This document shows positions 35,879-49,200 of a DNA stretch of 64,000 bases, one piece after another. Below the pieces are notes generated by a model. That model was not told the origin of the DNA, did no database searches, and worked only from the letters and a program-made list of their open reading frames with translations. Origin of the DNA: Neodiprion pinetum (Eukaryota; Arthropoda; Insecta; Hymenoptera; Diprionidae); contig NC_060235.2 in assembly GCF_021155775.2 (NCBI RefSeq), forward strand, positions 17,916,693 through 17,980,692, given 5' to 3'. The number at the start of each line of letters is the position of its first letter. Position 1 is the first letter of the stretch. Made by a program: the position numbers and the translations under genes.

Positions 35879-38116
35879 GTGGCACCATTCCAACGTGATT
35901 TTGCAACAGAAATCGATTGGGCGCAGTCCCACTACGCTGCGATCAACGCATCGAAAGTTACAGCCTAAAAACGGGAACCTGTGTGCTCGACATTTTTCGT
36001 CCGGTGCTTTTTCCTCCGAAATTTCTCTCCTGTTGATCCCACGCTCTTTCCGCTGCGTTTTCTGAGTTCCTGGGGGTCCAATCAGTCAGGTAAGAGTCGT
36101 ACGAAACGAATCTGAGACCCGAAATTTTTGGTCGGAAAATGAAGAAAAAGTAAGGCTAACCCCTTCGTATTTTTGGCGAAAATTTTCGCGATTTTGAAAA
36201 GTGCTCGAATAAATTATTTGTGGCACTATTCCGACGTAATTTTGCAACAGAAATCGAACGGACGCAGTCCCACTACGCTGCGACAAACGCATCAAAAGTT
36301 ACAGCCAAAAAACGAAATCTGTGATTTCGACACTTTTCAGCAGGTGCTTTTTCCTTCGAAATTTCTGTCCTGTTGATCCCACGCTCTTTCCGCTGCGTTT
36401 TCTGAGTTCCTGGGGGTTCAATCAGTCAGGTAAGAATCGTACGAAACGCATCTGAGACTAAAAATTTTTGGTCGAAAGATGAAGAAAAAGTAAGGCTAAC
36501 CCCTTTGTCTTTTTGGCGAAAATTTTGGCGATTTTGAAAAGTGCTCGAATAAATTAATTGGGGCACTATTCCGACTTAATTTTGCAACAGAAATCGATCG
36601 GGCGCAGTCCCACTACGCTGCGATCAACGCATCGAAAGTTACAGCCAAAAAACGGGAACCCGTGTTCTCCACATTTTTCGTCGGGTGCTTTTTCCTTCGA
36701 AATTTCTCTCCTGTTGATCCCACGCTCTTTCCGCTGCGTTTTCTGAGTTCCTGGGGGTCCAATCAGTCAGGTAAGAGTCGTACGAAACGAATCTCAGACC
36801 CAAGATTTGAGGTCGAAAAATGAGAAAAAAGTAACGCTAACCCCTTTGTATTTTTGGCGAAAATTTTCGCGATTTTGAAAAGTGCTTGAATAAATCAATT
36901 GTGGCACTATTCCAACGTGATTTTGCAACAGAAATCGATCGGGCGCAGTTCCACTACGCTGCAACCACCGCATCAAAAGTTACAGCCAAAAAACGAAATC
37001 TGTGATTTCGACACTTTTCAGCAGGTGCTTTTTCCTTCGAAATTTCTCTCCTGTTGATCCCACGCTCTTTCCGCTGCGTTTTCTGAGTTCCTGGGGGTTC
37101 AATCAGTCAGGTAAGAGTCGTACGAAACGAATCTGAGACCCAAAAATTTTGGTCCAAAAATGGGAAAAAAGTAAGGCTAACCCCTTTGTCTTTTTGGCGA
37201 GAATTTTGGCGATTTTGAAAAGTGCTCGAATAAATTAATTGGGGCACTATTCCGACTTAATTTTGCAACAGAAATCGATCGGGCGCAGTCCCACTACGCT
37301 GCGATCAACGCATCGAAAGTTACAGCCAAAAAACGGGAACCCGTGTTCTCCACATTTTTCGTCGGGTGCTTTTTCCTTCGAAATTTCTCTCCTGTTGATC
37401 CCACGCTCTTTCCGCTGCGTTTTCTGAGTTCCTGGGGGTCCAATCAGTCAGGTAAGAGTCGTACGAAACGAATCTCAGACCCAAAATTTTAGGTCGAAAA
37501 ATGAGAAAAAAGTAAGGCTAACCCCTTTGTATTTTTGGCGAAAATTTTCGCGATTTTGAAAAGTGCTTGAATAAATCAATTGTGGCACTATTCCAACGTG
37601 ATTTTGCAACAGAAATCGATCGGGCGCAGTCCCACTACGCTGCGATCAACGCATCGAAAGTTACAGCCAAAAAACGGGAATTCGTGTTCTCCACATTTTT
37701 CGTCGGGTGCTTTTTCCTTCGAAATTTCTCTCCTGTTGATCCCACGCTCTTTCCGCTGCGTTTTCTGAGTTCCTGGGGGTCCAATCAGTCAGGTAAGAGT
37801 CGTACGAAACGAATCTCAGACCCAAAATTTTAGGTCGAAAAATGAGAAAAAAGTAAGGCTAACCCCTTTGTATTTTTGGCGAAAATTTTCGCGATTTTGA
37901 AAAGTGCTCGAATAAATCAATTGTGGCACTATTCCAACGTGATTTCGCAACAGAAATCGATCGGGCGCAGTCCCACTACGCTGCGATCAACGCATCGAAA
38001 GTTACAGCCAAAAAACGGGAACCCGTGTTCTCCACATTTTTCGTCGGGTGCTTTTTCCTTCGAAATTTCTCTCCTGTTGATCCCACGCTCTTTCCGCTGC
38101 GTTTTCTGAGTTCCTG
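35879..38116 (+). repeat. Higher-order block, copy 1 (pairs with 40989-43226)
   Basis: This 2.24 kb block is almost identical to 40989-43226, offset by 5110 bp (15 monomers). The two share private variants such as CAGCCTAAAAACGG and GTGTGCTCG. Only a few differences were noticed, for example at 37044/42154 and 37532/42642. Flanking monomers differ more. Confidence 0.85.
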
Positions 38117-40988
38117 GGGGTCCAATCAGTCAGGTAAGAGTCGTACGAAACGAATCTCAGACCCAAAATTTTAGGTCGAAAAATGAGAAAAAAGTAAGGC
38201 TAACCCCTTTGTATTTTTGGCGAAAATTTTCGCGATTTTGAAAAGTGCTTGAATAAATCAATTGTGGAACTATTCCAACGTGATTTTGCAACAGAAATCG
38301 ATCGGGCGCAGTCCCACTACGCTGCAACCACCGCATCAAAAGTTACAGCCAAAAAACGAAATCTGTGATTTCGACACTTTTCAGCAGGTGCTTTTTCCTT
38401 CGAAATTTCTCTCCTGTTGATCCCACGCTCTTTCCGCTGTGGTTTCTGAGTTCCTGGGGGTTCAATCAGTCAGGTAAGAGTCGTACGGAACGAATCTGAG
38501 ACCCAAAATTTTTGGTCCAATAATGGGAAAAAAGTAAGGCTAACCCCTTTGTCTTTTTGGCGAAAATTTTGGCGATTTTGAAAAGTGCTCGAATAAATTA
38601 ATTGGGGCACTATTCCGACTTAATTTCGCAACAGAAATCGATCGGGCGCAGTCCCACTACGCTGCGATCAACGCATCGAAAGTTACAGCCAAAAAACGGG
38701 AACCCGTGTTCTCCACATTTTTCGTCGGGTGCTTTTTCCTTCGAAATTTCTCTCCTGTTGATCCCACGCTCTTTCCGCTGCGTTTTCTGAGTTCCTGAGG
38801 GTCCAATCAGTCAGGTAAGAGTCGTACGAAACGAATCTGTGACCCAAAATTTTTGGTCGAAAAATGAAGAAAAAGTAAAGCTAACCCCTTTGTATTTTTG
38901 GCGAAAATTTTCGCGATTTTGAAAAGTGCTCGAATAAATCAATTGTGGCACTATTCCAACGTGATTTTGCAACAGAAATCGATCGGGCGCAGTCCCACTA
39001 CGCTGCGATCAACGCATCGAAAGTTACAGCCAAAAAACGGGAACCCGTGTTCTCCACATTTTTCGTCGGGTGCTTTTTCCTTCGAAATTTCTCTCCTGAT
39101 GATCCCACGCTCTTTCCGCTGCGTTCTCTGAGTTCCTGGGGGTCCAATCAGGCAGGTAAGAGTCGTACGAAACGAATCTGTGACCCAAAATTTTTGGTCG
39201 AAAAATGAAGAAAAAGTAAAGCTAACCCCTTTGTATTTTTGGCGAAAATTTTCGCGATTTTGAAAAGTGCTTGAATAAATCAGCTGTGGCACTATTCCAA
39301 CGTGATTTTGCAACAGAAACCGATTGGGCGCAGTCCCACTTCGCTGCGATCAACGCATCGAAAGTTACAACCAAAAAACGGGAACCCGTGTTCTCCACAT
39401 TTTTCGTCGGGTGCTTTTTTCTTCGAAATTTCACTCCTGTTGATCCCACGCTCTTTCCGCTGCGTTTTCTGAGTTCCTGGGGGTCCAATTAGTCAGGTAA
39501 GAGTCGTACGGAACGAATCTGAGACCCAAAGTTTTTGGTCGAAAAATGAAGAAAAAGTAAGGCTAACCCCTTTGTATTTTCGGCGAAAATTTTCGCGATT
39601 TTGATAAGTGCTTGAATAAATCAATTGTGGCACTATTCCAACGTGATTTTGCAACAGAAATCGATCGGGCGCAGTCCCACTACGCTGCAACCACCGCATC
39701 AAAAGTTACAGCCAAAAAACGAAATCTGTGATTTCGACACTTTTCAGCAGGTGCTTTTTCCTTCGAAATTTCTCTCCTGTTGATCCCACGCTCTTTCCGC
39801 TGTGGTTTCTGAGTTCCTGGGGGTTCAATCAGTCAGGTAAGAGTCGTACGGAACGAATCTGAGACCCAAAATTTTTGGTCTAAAAATAGGAAAAAAGTAA
39901 GGCTAACCCCTTTGTCTTTTTGGCGAAAATTTTGGCGATTTTGGAAAGTGCTCGAATAAATTAATTGGGGCACTATTCCGACTTGATTTTGCAACAGAAA
40001 TCGATCGGGCGCAGTCCCACTACGCTGCGATCAACGCATCGAAAGTTACAGCCAAAAAACGGGAACCTGTGTGCTCGACATTTTTCGTCCGGTGCTTTTT
40101 CCTCCGAAATTTCTCTCCTGTTGATCCCACGCTCTTTCCGCTGCGTTTTCTGAGTTCCTGGGGGTCCAATCAGTCAGGTAAGAGTCGTACGAAACGAATC
40201 TGAGACCCGAAATTTTTGGTCGGAAAATGAAGAAAAAGTAAGGCTAACCCCTTCGTATTTTTGGCGAAAATTTTCGCGATTTTGAAAAGTGCTCGAATAA
40301 ATTATTTGTGGCACTATTCCGACGTAATTTTGCAACAGAAATCGAACGGACGCAGTCCCACTACGCTGCGACAAACGCATCAAAAGTTACAGCCAAAAAA
40401 CGAAATCTGTGATTTCGACACTTTTCAGCAGGTGCTTTTTCCTTCGAAATTTCTCTCCTGTTGATCCCACGCTCTTTCCGCTGTGGTTTCTGAGTTCCTG
40501 GGGGTTCAATCAGTCAGGTAAGAGTCGTACGGAACGAATCTGAGACCCAAAATTTTTGGTCTAAAAATAGGAAAAAAGTAAGGCTAACCCCTTTGTCTTT
40601 TTGGCGAAAATTTTGGCGATTTTGGAAAGTGCTCGAATAAATTAATTGGGGCACTATTCCGACTTGATTTTGCAACAGAAATCGATCGGGCGCAGTCCCA
40701 CTACGCTGCGATCAACGCATCGAAAGTTACAGCCAAAAAACGGGAACCCGTGTTCTCCACATTTTTCGTCGGGTGCTTTATCCGTCGAAATTTCTCTCCT
40801 GTTGATCCCACGCTTTTTCCGCTGCATTTTCTGAGTTCCTGGGGATTTAATCAGTCAGGTAAGAGTCGTACGAAACGAATCTGTGACCCAAAATTTTTGG
40901 TCGAAAAATGAAGAAAAAGTAAAGCTAACCCCTTTGTATTTTTGGCGAAAATTTTCGCGATTTTGAAAAGTGCTTGAATAAATCAATT

Positions 40989-43226
40989 GTGGCACCATTC
41001 CAACGTGATTTTGCAACAGAAATCGATTGGGCGCAGTCCCACTACGCTGCGATCAACGCATCGAAAGTTACAGCCTAAAAACGGGAACCTGTGTGCTCGA
41101 CATTTTTCGTCCGGTGCTTTTTCCTCCGAAATTTCTCTCCTGTTGATCCCACGCTCTTTCCGCTGCGTTTTCTGAGTTCCTGGGGGTCCAATCAGTCAGG
41201 TAAGAGTCGTACGAAACGAATCTGAGACCCGAAATTTTTGGTCGGAAAATGAAGAAAAAGTAAGGCTAACCCCTTCGTATTTTTGGCGAAAATTTTCGCG
41301 ATTTTGAAAAGTGCTCGAATAAATTATTTGTGGCACTATTCCGACGTAATTTTGCAACAGAAATCGAACGGACGCAGTCCCACTACGCTGCGACAAACGC
41401 ATCAAAAGTTACAGCCAAAAAACGAAATCTGTGATTTCGACACTTTTCAGCAGGTGCTTTTTCCTTCGAAATTTCTGTCCTGTTGATCCCACGCTCTTTC
41501 CGCTGCGTTTTCTGAGTTCCTGGGGGTTCAATCAGTCAGGTAAGAGTCGTACGAAACGCATCTGAGACTAAAAATTTTTGGTCGAAAGATGAAGAAAAAG
41601 TAAGGCTAACCCCTTTGTCTTTTTGGCGAAAATTTTGGCGATTTTGAAAAGTGCTCGAATAAATTAATTGGGGCACTATTCCGACTTAATTTTGCAACAG
41701 AAATCGATCGGGCGCAGTCCCACTACGCTGCGATCAACGCATCGAAAGTTACAGCCAAAAAACGGGAACCCGTGTTCTCCACATTTTTCGTCGGGTGCTT
41801 TTTCCTTCGAAATTTCTCTCCTGTTGATCCCACGCTCTTTCCGCTGCGTTTTCTGAGTTCCTGGGGGTCCAATCAGTCAGGTAAGAGTCGTACGAAACGA
41901 ATCTCAGACCCAAGATTTGAGGTCGAAAAATGAGAAAAAAGTAACGCTAACCCCTTTGTATTTTTGGCGAAAATTTTCGCGATTTTGAAAAGTGCTTGAA
42001 TAAATCAATTGTGGCACTATTCCAACGTGATTTTGCAACAGAAATCGATCGGGCGCAGTTCCACTACGCTGCAACCACCGCATCAAAAGTTACAGCCAAA
42101 AAACGAAATCTGTGATTTCGACACTTTTCAGCAGGTGCTTTTTCCTTCGAAATTTCTCTCCTGATGATCCCACGCTCTTTCCGCTGCGTTTTCTGAGTTC
42201 CTGGGGGTTCAATCAGTCAGGTAAGAGTCGTACGAAACGAATCTGAGACCCAAAATTTTTGGTCCAAAAATGGGAAAAAAGTAAGGCTAACCCCTTTGTC
42301 TTTTTGGCGAGAATTTTGGCGATTTTGAAAAGTGCTCGAATAAATTAATTGGGGCACTATTCCGACTTAATTTTGCAACAGAAATCGATCGGGCGCAGTC
42401 CCACTACGCTGCGATCAACGCATCGAAAGTTACAGCCAAAAAACGGGAACCCGTGTTCTCCACATTTTTCGTCGGGTGCTTTTTCCTTCGAAATTTCTCT
42501 CCTGTTGATCCCACGCTCTTTCCGCTGCGTTTTCTGAGTTCCTGGGGGTCCAATCAGTCAGGTAAGAGTCGTACGAAACGAATCTCAGACCCAAAATTTT
42601 AGGTCGAAAAATGAGAAAAAAGTAAGGCTAATCCCTTTGTATTTTTGGCGAAAATTTTCGCGATTTTGAAAAGTGCTTGAATAAATCAATTGTGGCACTA
42701 TTCCAACGTGATTTTGCAACAGAAATCGATCGGGCGCAGTCCCACTACGCTGCGATCAACGCATCGAAAGTTACAGCCAAAAAACGGGAATTCGTGTTCT
42801 CCACATTTTTCGTCGGGTGCTTTTTCCTTCGAAATTTCTCTCCTGTTGATCCCACGCTCTTTCCGCTGCGTTTTCTGAGTTCCTGGGGGTCCAATCAGTC
42901 AGGTAAGAGTCGTACGAAACGAATCTCAGACCCAAAATTTTAGGTCGAAAAATGAGAAAAAAGTGAGGCTAACCCCTTTGTATTTTTGGCGAAAATTTTC
43001 GCGATTTTGAAAAGTGCTCGAATAAATCAATTGTGGCACTATTCCAACGTGATTTCGCAACAGAAATCGATCAGGCGCAGTCCCACTACGCTGCGATCAA
43101 CGCATCGAAAGTTACAGCCAAAAAACGGGAACCCGTGTTCTCCACATTTTTCGTCGGGTGCTTTTTCCTTCGAAATTTCTCTCCTGTTGATCCCACGCTC
43201 TTTCCGCTGCGTTTTCTGAGTTCCTG
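40989..43226 (+). repeat. Higher-order block, copy 2 (pairs with 35879-38116)
   Basis: This is the partner of the block at 35879. A shorter third copy of part of the block (about 40060-40480) lies 4088 bp (12 monomers) from the first and 1022 bp (3 monomers) from this one. That points to repeated local exchange. Confidence 0.85.
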
Positions 43227-46200
43227 AGGGTCCAATCAGTCAGGTAAGAGTCGTACGAAACGAATCTGTGACCCAAAATTTTTGGTCGAAAAATGAAGAA
43301 AAAGTAAAGCTAACCCCTTTGTATTTTTGGCGAAAATTTTCGCGATTTTGGAAAGTGCTCGAATAAATTAATTGGGGCACTATTCCGACTTGATTTTGCA
43401 ACAGAAATCGATCGGGCGCAGTCCCACTACGCTGCGATCAACGCATCGAAAGTTACAGCCAAAAAACGGGAACCCGTGTTCTCCACATTTTTCGTCGGGT
43501 GCTTTTTCCGTCGAAATTTCTCTCCTGTTGATCCCACGCTTTTTCCGCTGCGTTTTCTGAGTTCCTGGGGATTTAATCAGTCAGGTAAGAGTCGTACGAA
43601 ACGAATCTGTGACCCAAAATTTTTGGTCGAAAAATGAAGAAAAAGTAAAGCTAACCCCTTTGTATTTTTGGCGAAAATTTTCGCGATTTTGAAAAGTGCT
43701 TGAATAAATCAATTGTGGCACTATTCCAACGTGATTTTGCAACAGAAACCGATTGGGCGCAGTCCCACTTCGCTGCGATCAACGCATCGAAAGTTACAGC
43801 CAAAAACGGGAACCCGTGATCTCCACATTTTGCGTCGGGTGCTTTTTCCTTCGAAATTTCACTCCTGTTGATCCCACGCTCTTTCCGCTGCGTTTTCTGA
43901 GTTCCTGGGGGTCCAATCAGTCAGGTAAGAGTCGTACGAAACGAATCTGAGACCCAAAATTTTTGGTTGAAAAATGAAGAAAAAGTAAGGCTTCGTATTT
44001 TTGGCGAAAATTTTCGCGATTTTGAAAAGTGCTTGAATAAATCAATTGTGGCACTATTCCAACGTGATTTTGCAACAGAAATCGATCGGGCGCAGTCCCA
44101 CTACGCTGCAACCACCGCATCAAAAGTTACAGCCAAAAAACGAAATCTGTGATTTCGACACTTTTCAGCAGGTGCTTTTTCCTTCGAAATTTCTCTCCTG
44201 TCGATCCCAGGCTCTTTCCGCTGCGTTTTTCCCAGTTCCAGGGGGTCCAATCAGGCAGGTGAGAGTCGTACGAAACGAATCTGAGACCCAAAATTTTTGG
44301 TTGAAAAATGGGAAAAAAGTAAGGCTAACCCCTTTGTCTTTTTGGCGAAAATTTTGGCGATTTTGAAAAGCGCTCGAATAAATTAATTGGGGCACTATTC
44401 TGACTTAATTTTGCAACAGAAATCGATCGGGCGCAGTCCCACTACGCTGCGATCAACGCATCGAAAGTTACAGCCAAAAAACGGGAACCCGTGTTATCCA
44501 CATTTTTCGTCGGGTGCTTTTTCCTTCGAAATTTTTCTCCTGTTGATCCCACGCTTTTTCCGCTGCGTTTTCTGAGTTTCTGGGGGTCCAATCAGTCAGG
44601 TAAGAGTCGTACGAAACGTATCTGAGACCCAAAATTTTTGGTCGAAAAATGAAGAAGAAGTAAGGCTAACCCCTTTGTATTTTTGGCAGAAATTTTTGCG
44701 ATTTTTAAAAGTGCTCGAATAAATTAATTGTGGCACTATTCCGACGTAATTTTGCAAGAGAAATCGATCGGGCGCAGTCCCACTACGCTGCAACCACCGC
44801 ATCAAAAGTTACAGCCAAAAAACGAAATCTGTGATTTCGACACTTTTCAGCAGGTGCTTTTTCCTTCGAAATTTCTCTCCTGTTGATCCCACGCTCTTTC
44901 CGCTGCGGTTTCTGAGTTCCTGGGGGTTCAATCAGTCAGGTAAGAGTCGTACGAAACGAATCTGAGACCCAAAATTTTTGGTCGAAAAATGAAGAAAAAG
45001 TAAGGCTAACCCCTTTGTATTTTTGGCAGAAATTTTTGCGATTTTCAAAAGTGCTCGAAAAAATTAAATGTGGCACTATTCCGACGTAATTTTGCAACAG
45101 AAATCGATCGGGCGCAGTCCCACTACGCTGCAACCACCGCATCAAAAGTGACAGCCAAAAAACGAAATCTGTGATTTCGACACTTTTCAGCAGGTGCTTT
45201 TTCCTTCGAAATTTCTCTCCTGTTGATCCCAGGCTCTTTCCGCTGCGTTTTCCCCAGTTCCTGGAGGTCCAATCAGGCAGGTAAGAGTCGTACGAAACGA
45301 ATCTGAGACCCAAAATTTTTGGTCCAAAAATGGGAAAAAAGTAAGGCTAACCCCTTTGTCTTTTTGGCGAAAATTTTCGCGATTTTAAAAAGTGCTCAAA
45401 TAAATCAATTGTGGCACTATTCCAACGTGATTTCGCAACAGAAATCGATCAGGCGCAGTCCCACTACGCTGCGATCAACGCATCGAAAGTTACAGCCAAA
45501 AAACGGGAACCCGTGTTCTCCACATTTTTCGTCAGGTGCTTTTTCCTTCGAAATTTCTCTCCTGTTGATCCCACGCTCTTTCCGCTGCGTTTTCTGAGTT
45601 CCTGGGGGTTCAATCAGTCAGGTAAGAGTCGTACGGAACGAATCTGAGACCCAAAATTTTTGGTCCAAAAATGGGAAAAAAGTAAGGCTAACCCCTTTGT
45701 CTTTTTGGCAAAAATTTTGACGATTTTGGGAAGTGCTCGAATAAATTAATTGGGGCACTATTCCGACTTGATTTTGCAACAGAAATCGATCGGGCGCAGT
45801 CCCACTACGCTGCGATCAACGCATCGAAAGTTACAGCCAAAAAACGGGAACCCGTGTTCTCCACATTTTTCGTCGGGTGCTTTTTCCTTCGAAATTTCTC
45901 TCCTGTTGATCCCACGCTCTTTCCGCTGCGTTTTCTGAGTTCCTGGGGGTCCAATCAGTCAGGTAAGAGTCGTACGAAACGAATCTGAGACCCAAAATTT
46001 TTGGTCGAAAAATGGGAAAAAAGTAAGGCTAACCCCTTTGTCTTTTTGGCGAAAATTTTGGCGATTTTGAAAAGTGCTCGAATAAATTAATTGGGGCACT
46101 ATTCTGACTTAATTTTGCAACAGAAATCGATCGGGCGCAGTCCCACTACGCTGCGATCAACGCATCGAAAGTTACAGCCAAAAAACGGGAACCCGTGTTC

Positions 46201-49200
46201 TCCACATTTTTCGTCGGGTGCTTTTTCCTTCGAAATTTCTCTCCTGTTGATCCCACGCTCTTTCCGCTGCGTTTTCTGAGTTCCTGGGGGTCCAATCAGT
46301 CAGGTAAGAGTCGTATGAAACGTATCTGAGACCCAAAATTTTTGGTCGAAAAATGAAGAAAAAGTAAGGCTAACCCCTTTGTATTTTTGGCAGAAATTTT
46401 TGCGATTTTTAAAAGTGCTCGAATAAATTAATTGTGGCACTATTCCGACGTAATTTTGCAAGAGAAATCGATCGGGCGCAGTTCCACTACGCTGCAACCA
46501 CCGCATCAAAAGTTACAGCCAAAAAACGAAATCTGTGATTTCGACACTTTTCAGCAGGTGCTTTTTCCTTCGAAATTTCTCTCCTGTTGATCCCACGCTC
46601 TTTCCGATGCGGTTTCTGAGTTCCTGAGGGTTCAATCAGTCAGGTAAGAGTCGTACGGAACGAATCTGAGACCCAAAATTTTTGGTCCAAAAATGGGAAA
46701 AAAGTAAGGCTAACCCCTTTGTCTTTTTGGCGAAAATTTTCGCGATTTTAAAAAGTGCTCAAATAAATCAATTGTGGCACTATTCCAACGTGATTTCGCA
46801 ACAGAAATCGATCAGGCGCAGTCCCACTACGCTGCGATCAACGCATCGAAAGTTACAGCCAAAAAACGGGAACCCGTGTTCTCCACATTTTTCGTCAGGT
46901 GCTTTTTCCTTCGAAATTTCTCTCCTGTTGATCCCACGCTCTTTCCGCTGCGTTTTCTGAGTTCCTGGGGGTTCAATCAGTCAGGTAAGAGTCGTACGGA
47001 ACGAATCTGAGACCCAAAATTTTTGGTCCAAAAATGGGAAAAAAGTAAGGCTAACCCCTTTGTCTTTTTGGCAAAAATTTTGACGATTTTGGGAAGTGCT
47101 CGAATAAATTAATTGGGGCACTATTCCGACTTGATTTTGCAACAGAAATCGATCGGGCGCAGTCCCACTACGCTGCGATCAACGCATCGAAAGTTACAGC
47201 CAAAAAACGGGAACCCGTGTTCTCCACATTTTTCGTCGGGTGCTTTTTCCTTCGAAATTTCTCTCCTGTTGATCCCACGCTCTTTCCGCTGCGTTTTCTG
47301 AGTTCCTGGGGGTCCAATCAGTCAGGTAAGAGTCGTACGAAACGAATCTGTGACCCAAAATTTTTGGTCGAAAAATGAAGAAAAAGTAAGGCTAACCCCT
47401 TTGTATTTTTGGCGAAAATTTTCGCGATTTTGAAAAGTGCTTGAATAAATCAATTGTGGCACTATTCCAACGTGATTTTGCAACAGAAATCGATCGGGCG
47501 CAGTCCCACTACGCTGCAACCACCGCATCAAAAGTTACAGCCAAAAAACGAAATCTGTGATTTCGACACTTTCAGCAGGTGCTTTTTCCTTTGAAATTCC
47601 TCTCCTGTTGATCTTACGCTCTTTCCGCTGCGTTTTCTGAGTTCCTGGGGGTTCAATCAGTCAGGTGAGAGTCGTACGGAACGAATCTCAGACCCAAAAT
47701 TTTTGGTCCAAAATTGGGAAAAAAGTGAGGCTAACCCCTTTGTCTTTTTGGCGAAAATTTTGGCGATTTTGAAAAGTGCTCGAATAAATCAATTGGGGCA
47801 CTATTCTGACTTAATTTTGCAACAGAAATTGATCGGGCGCAGTCCCACTACGCTGCGATCAACGCATCGAAAGTTACAGCCAAAAAACGGGAACCCGTGT
47901 TCTCCACATTTTTCGTCGGGTGCTTTTTCCTTCGAAATTTCTCTCCTGTTGATTCCACGCTCTTTCCGCTGCGTTTTCTGAGTTCCTGGGGGTTCAATCA
48001 GTCAGGTAAGAGTCGTACGAAACGAATCTGAGACCCAAAGTTTTTGGTCGAAAAATGAAGAAAAAGTAAGGCTAACCCCTTTGTCTTTTTGGCGAAAATT
48101 TTGGTGATTTTGAAAAGTGCTCGAATAAATTAATTGGGGCACTATTCCGACTTAATTTTGCAACAGAAATCGATCGGGCGCAGTCCCACTACGCTGCGAT
48201 CAACGCATCGAAAGTTACAGCCAAAAAACGGGAACCCGTGTTCTCCACATTTTTCGTCGGGTGCTTTTTCCTTCGAAATTTCTCTCCTGTTGATCCCACG
48301 CTCTTTCCGCTGCGTTTTCTGAGTTCCTGGGGGTCCAATCAGTCAGGTAAGAGTCGTACGAAACGAATCTCAGACCCAAATCTTTAGGTCGAAAAATGAG
48401 AAAAAAGTAAGGCTAACCCCTTTGTATTTTTGGCAGAAATTTTTGCGATTTTTAAAAGTGCTCGAATAAATCAATTGTGGCACTATTTCAACGTGATTTT
48501 GCAACAGAAATTGATCGGGCGCAGTCCCACTACGCTGCAACCACCGCATCAAAAGTTACAGTCAAAAAACGAAATCTGTGATTTCGACACTTTCAGCAGG
48601 TGCTTTTTCCTTCGAAATTTCTCTCCTGTTGATCCCACGCTCTTTCCGCTGCGTTTTCTGAGTTCCTGGGGGTTCAATCAGTCAGGTAACAGTCGTACGG
48701 AACGAATCTGAGACCCAAAATTTTTGGTCGAAAAATGAAGAAAAAGTAAGGCTAACCCCTTTGTATTTCTGGCAGAAATTTTTGCGATTTTTAATAGTGC
48801 TCGAATAAATTAATTGGGGCACTATTCCGACTTAATTTTGCATCAGAAATCGATCGGGCGCAGTCCCACCACGCTGCGATCAACGCATCGAAAGTTACAG
48901 CCAAAAAACGGGAACCTGTGTTCTCGACAATTTTCGTCGGGTGCTTTTTCCTTCGAAATTTCTCTCCTGTTGATCCCACGCTCTTTCCGCTGCGTTTTCT
49001 GAGTTCCTGGGGGTCCAATCAGTCAGGTAAGAGTCGTACGAAACGAATCTCAGACCCAAAATTTTAGGTCGAAAAATGAGAAAAAAGTAAGGCTAACCCC
49101 TTTGTATTTTTGGCGAAAATTTTCGCGATTTTGAAAAGTGCTCGAATAAATCAATTGTGGCACTATTCCAACGTGATTTCGCAACAGAAATCGATCAGGC

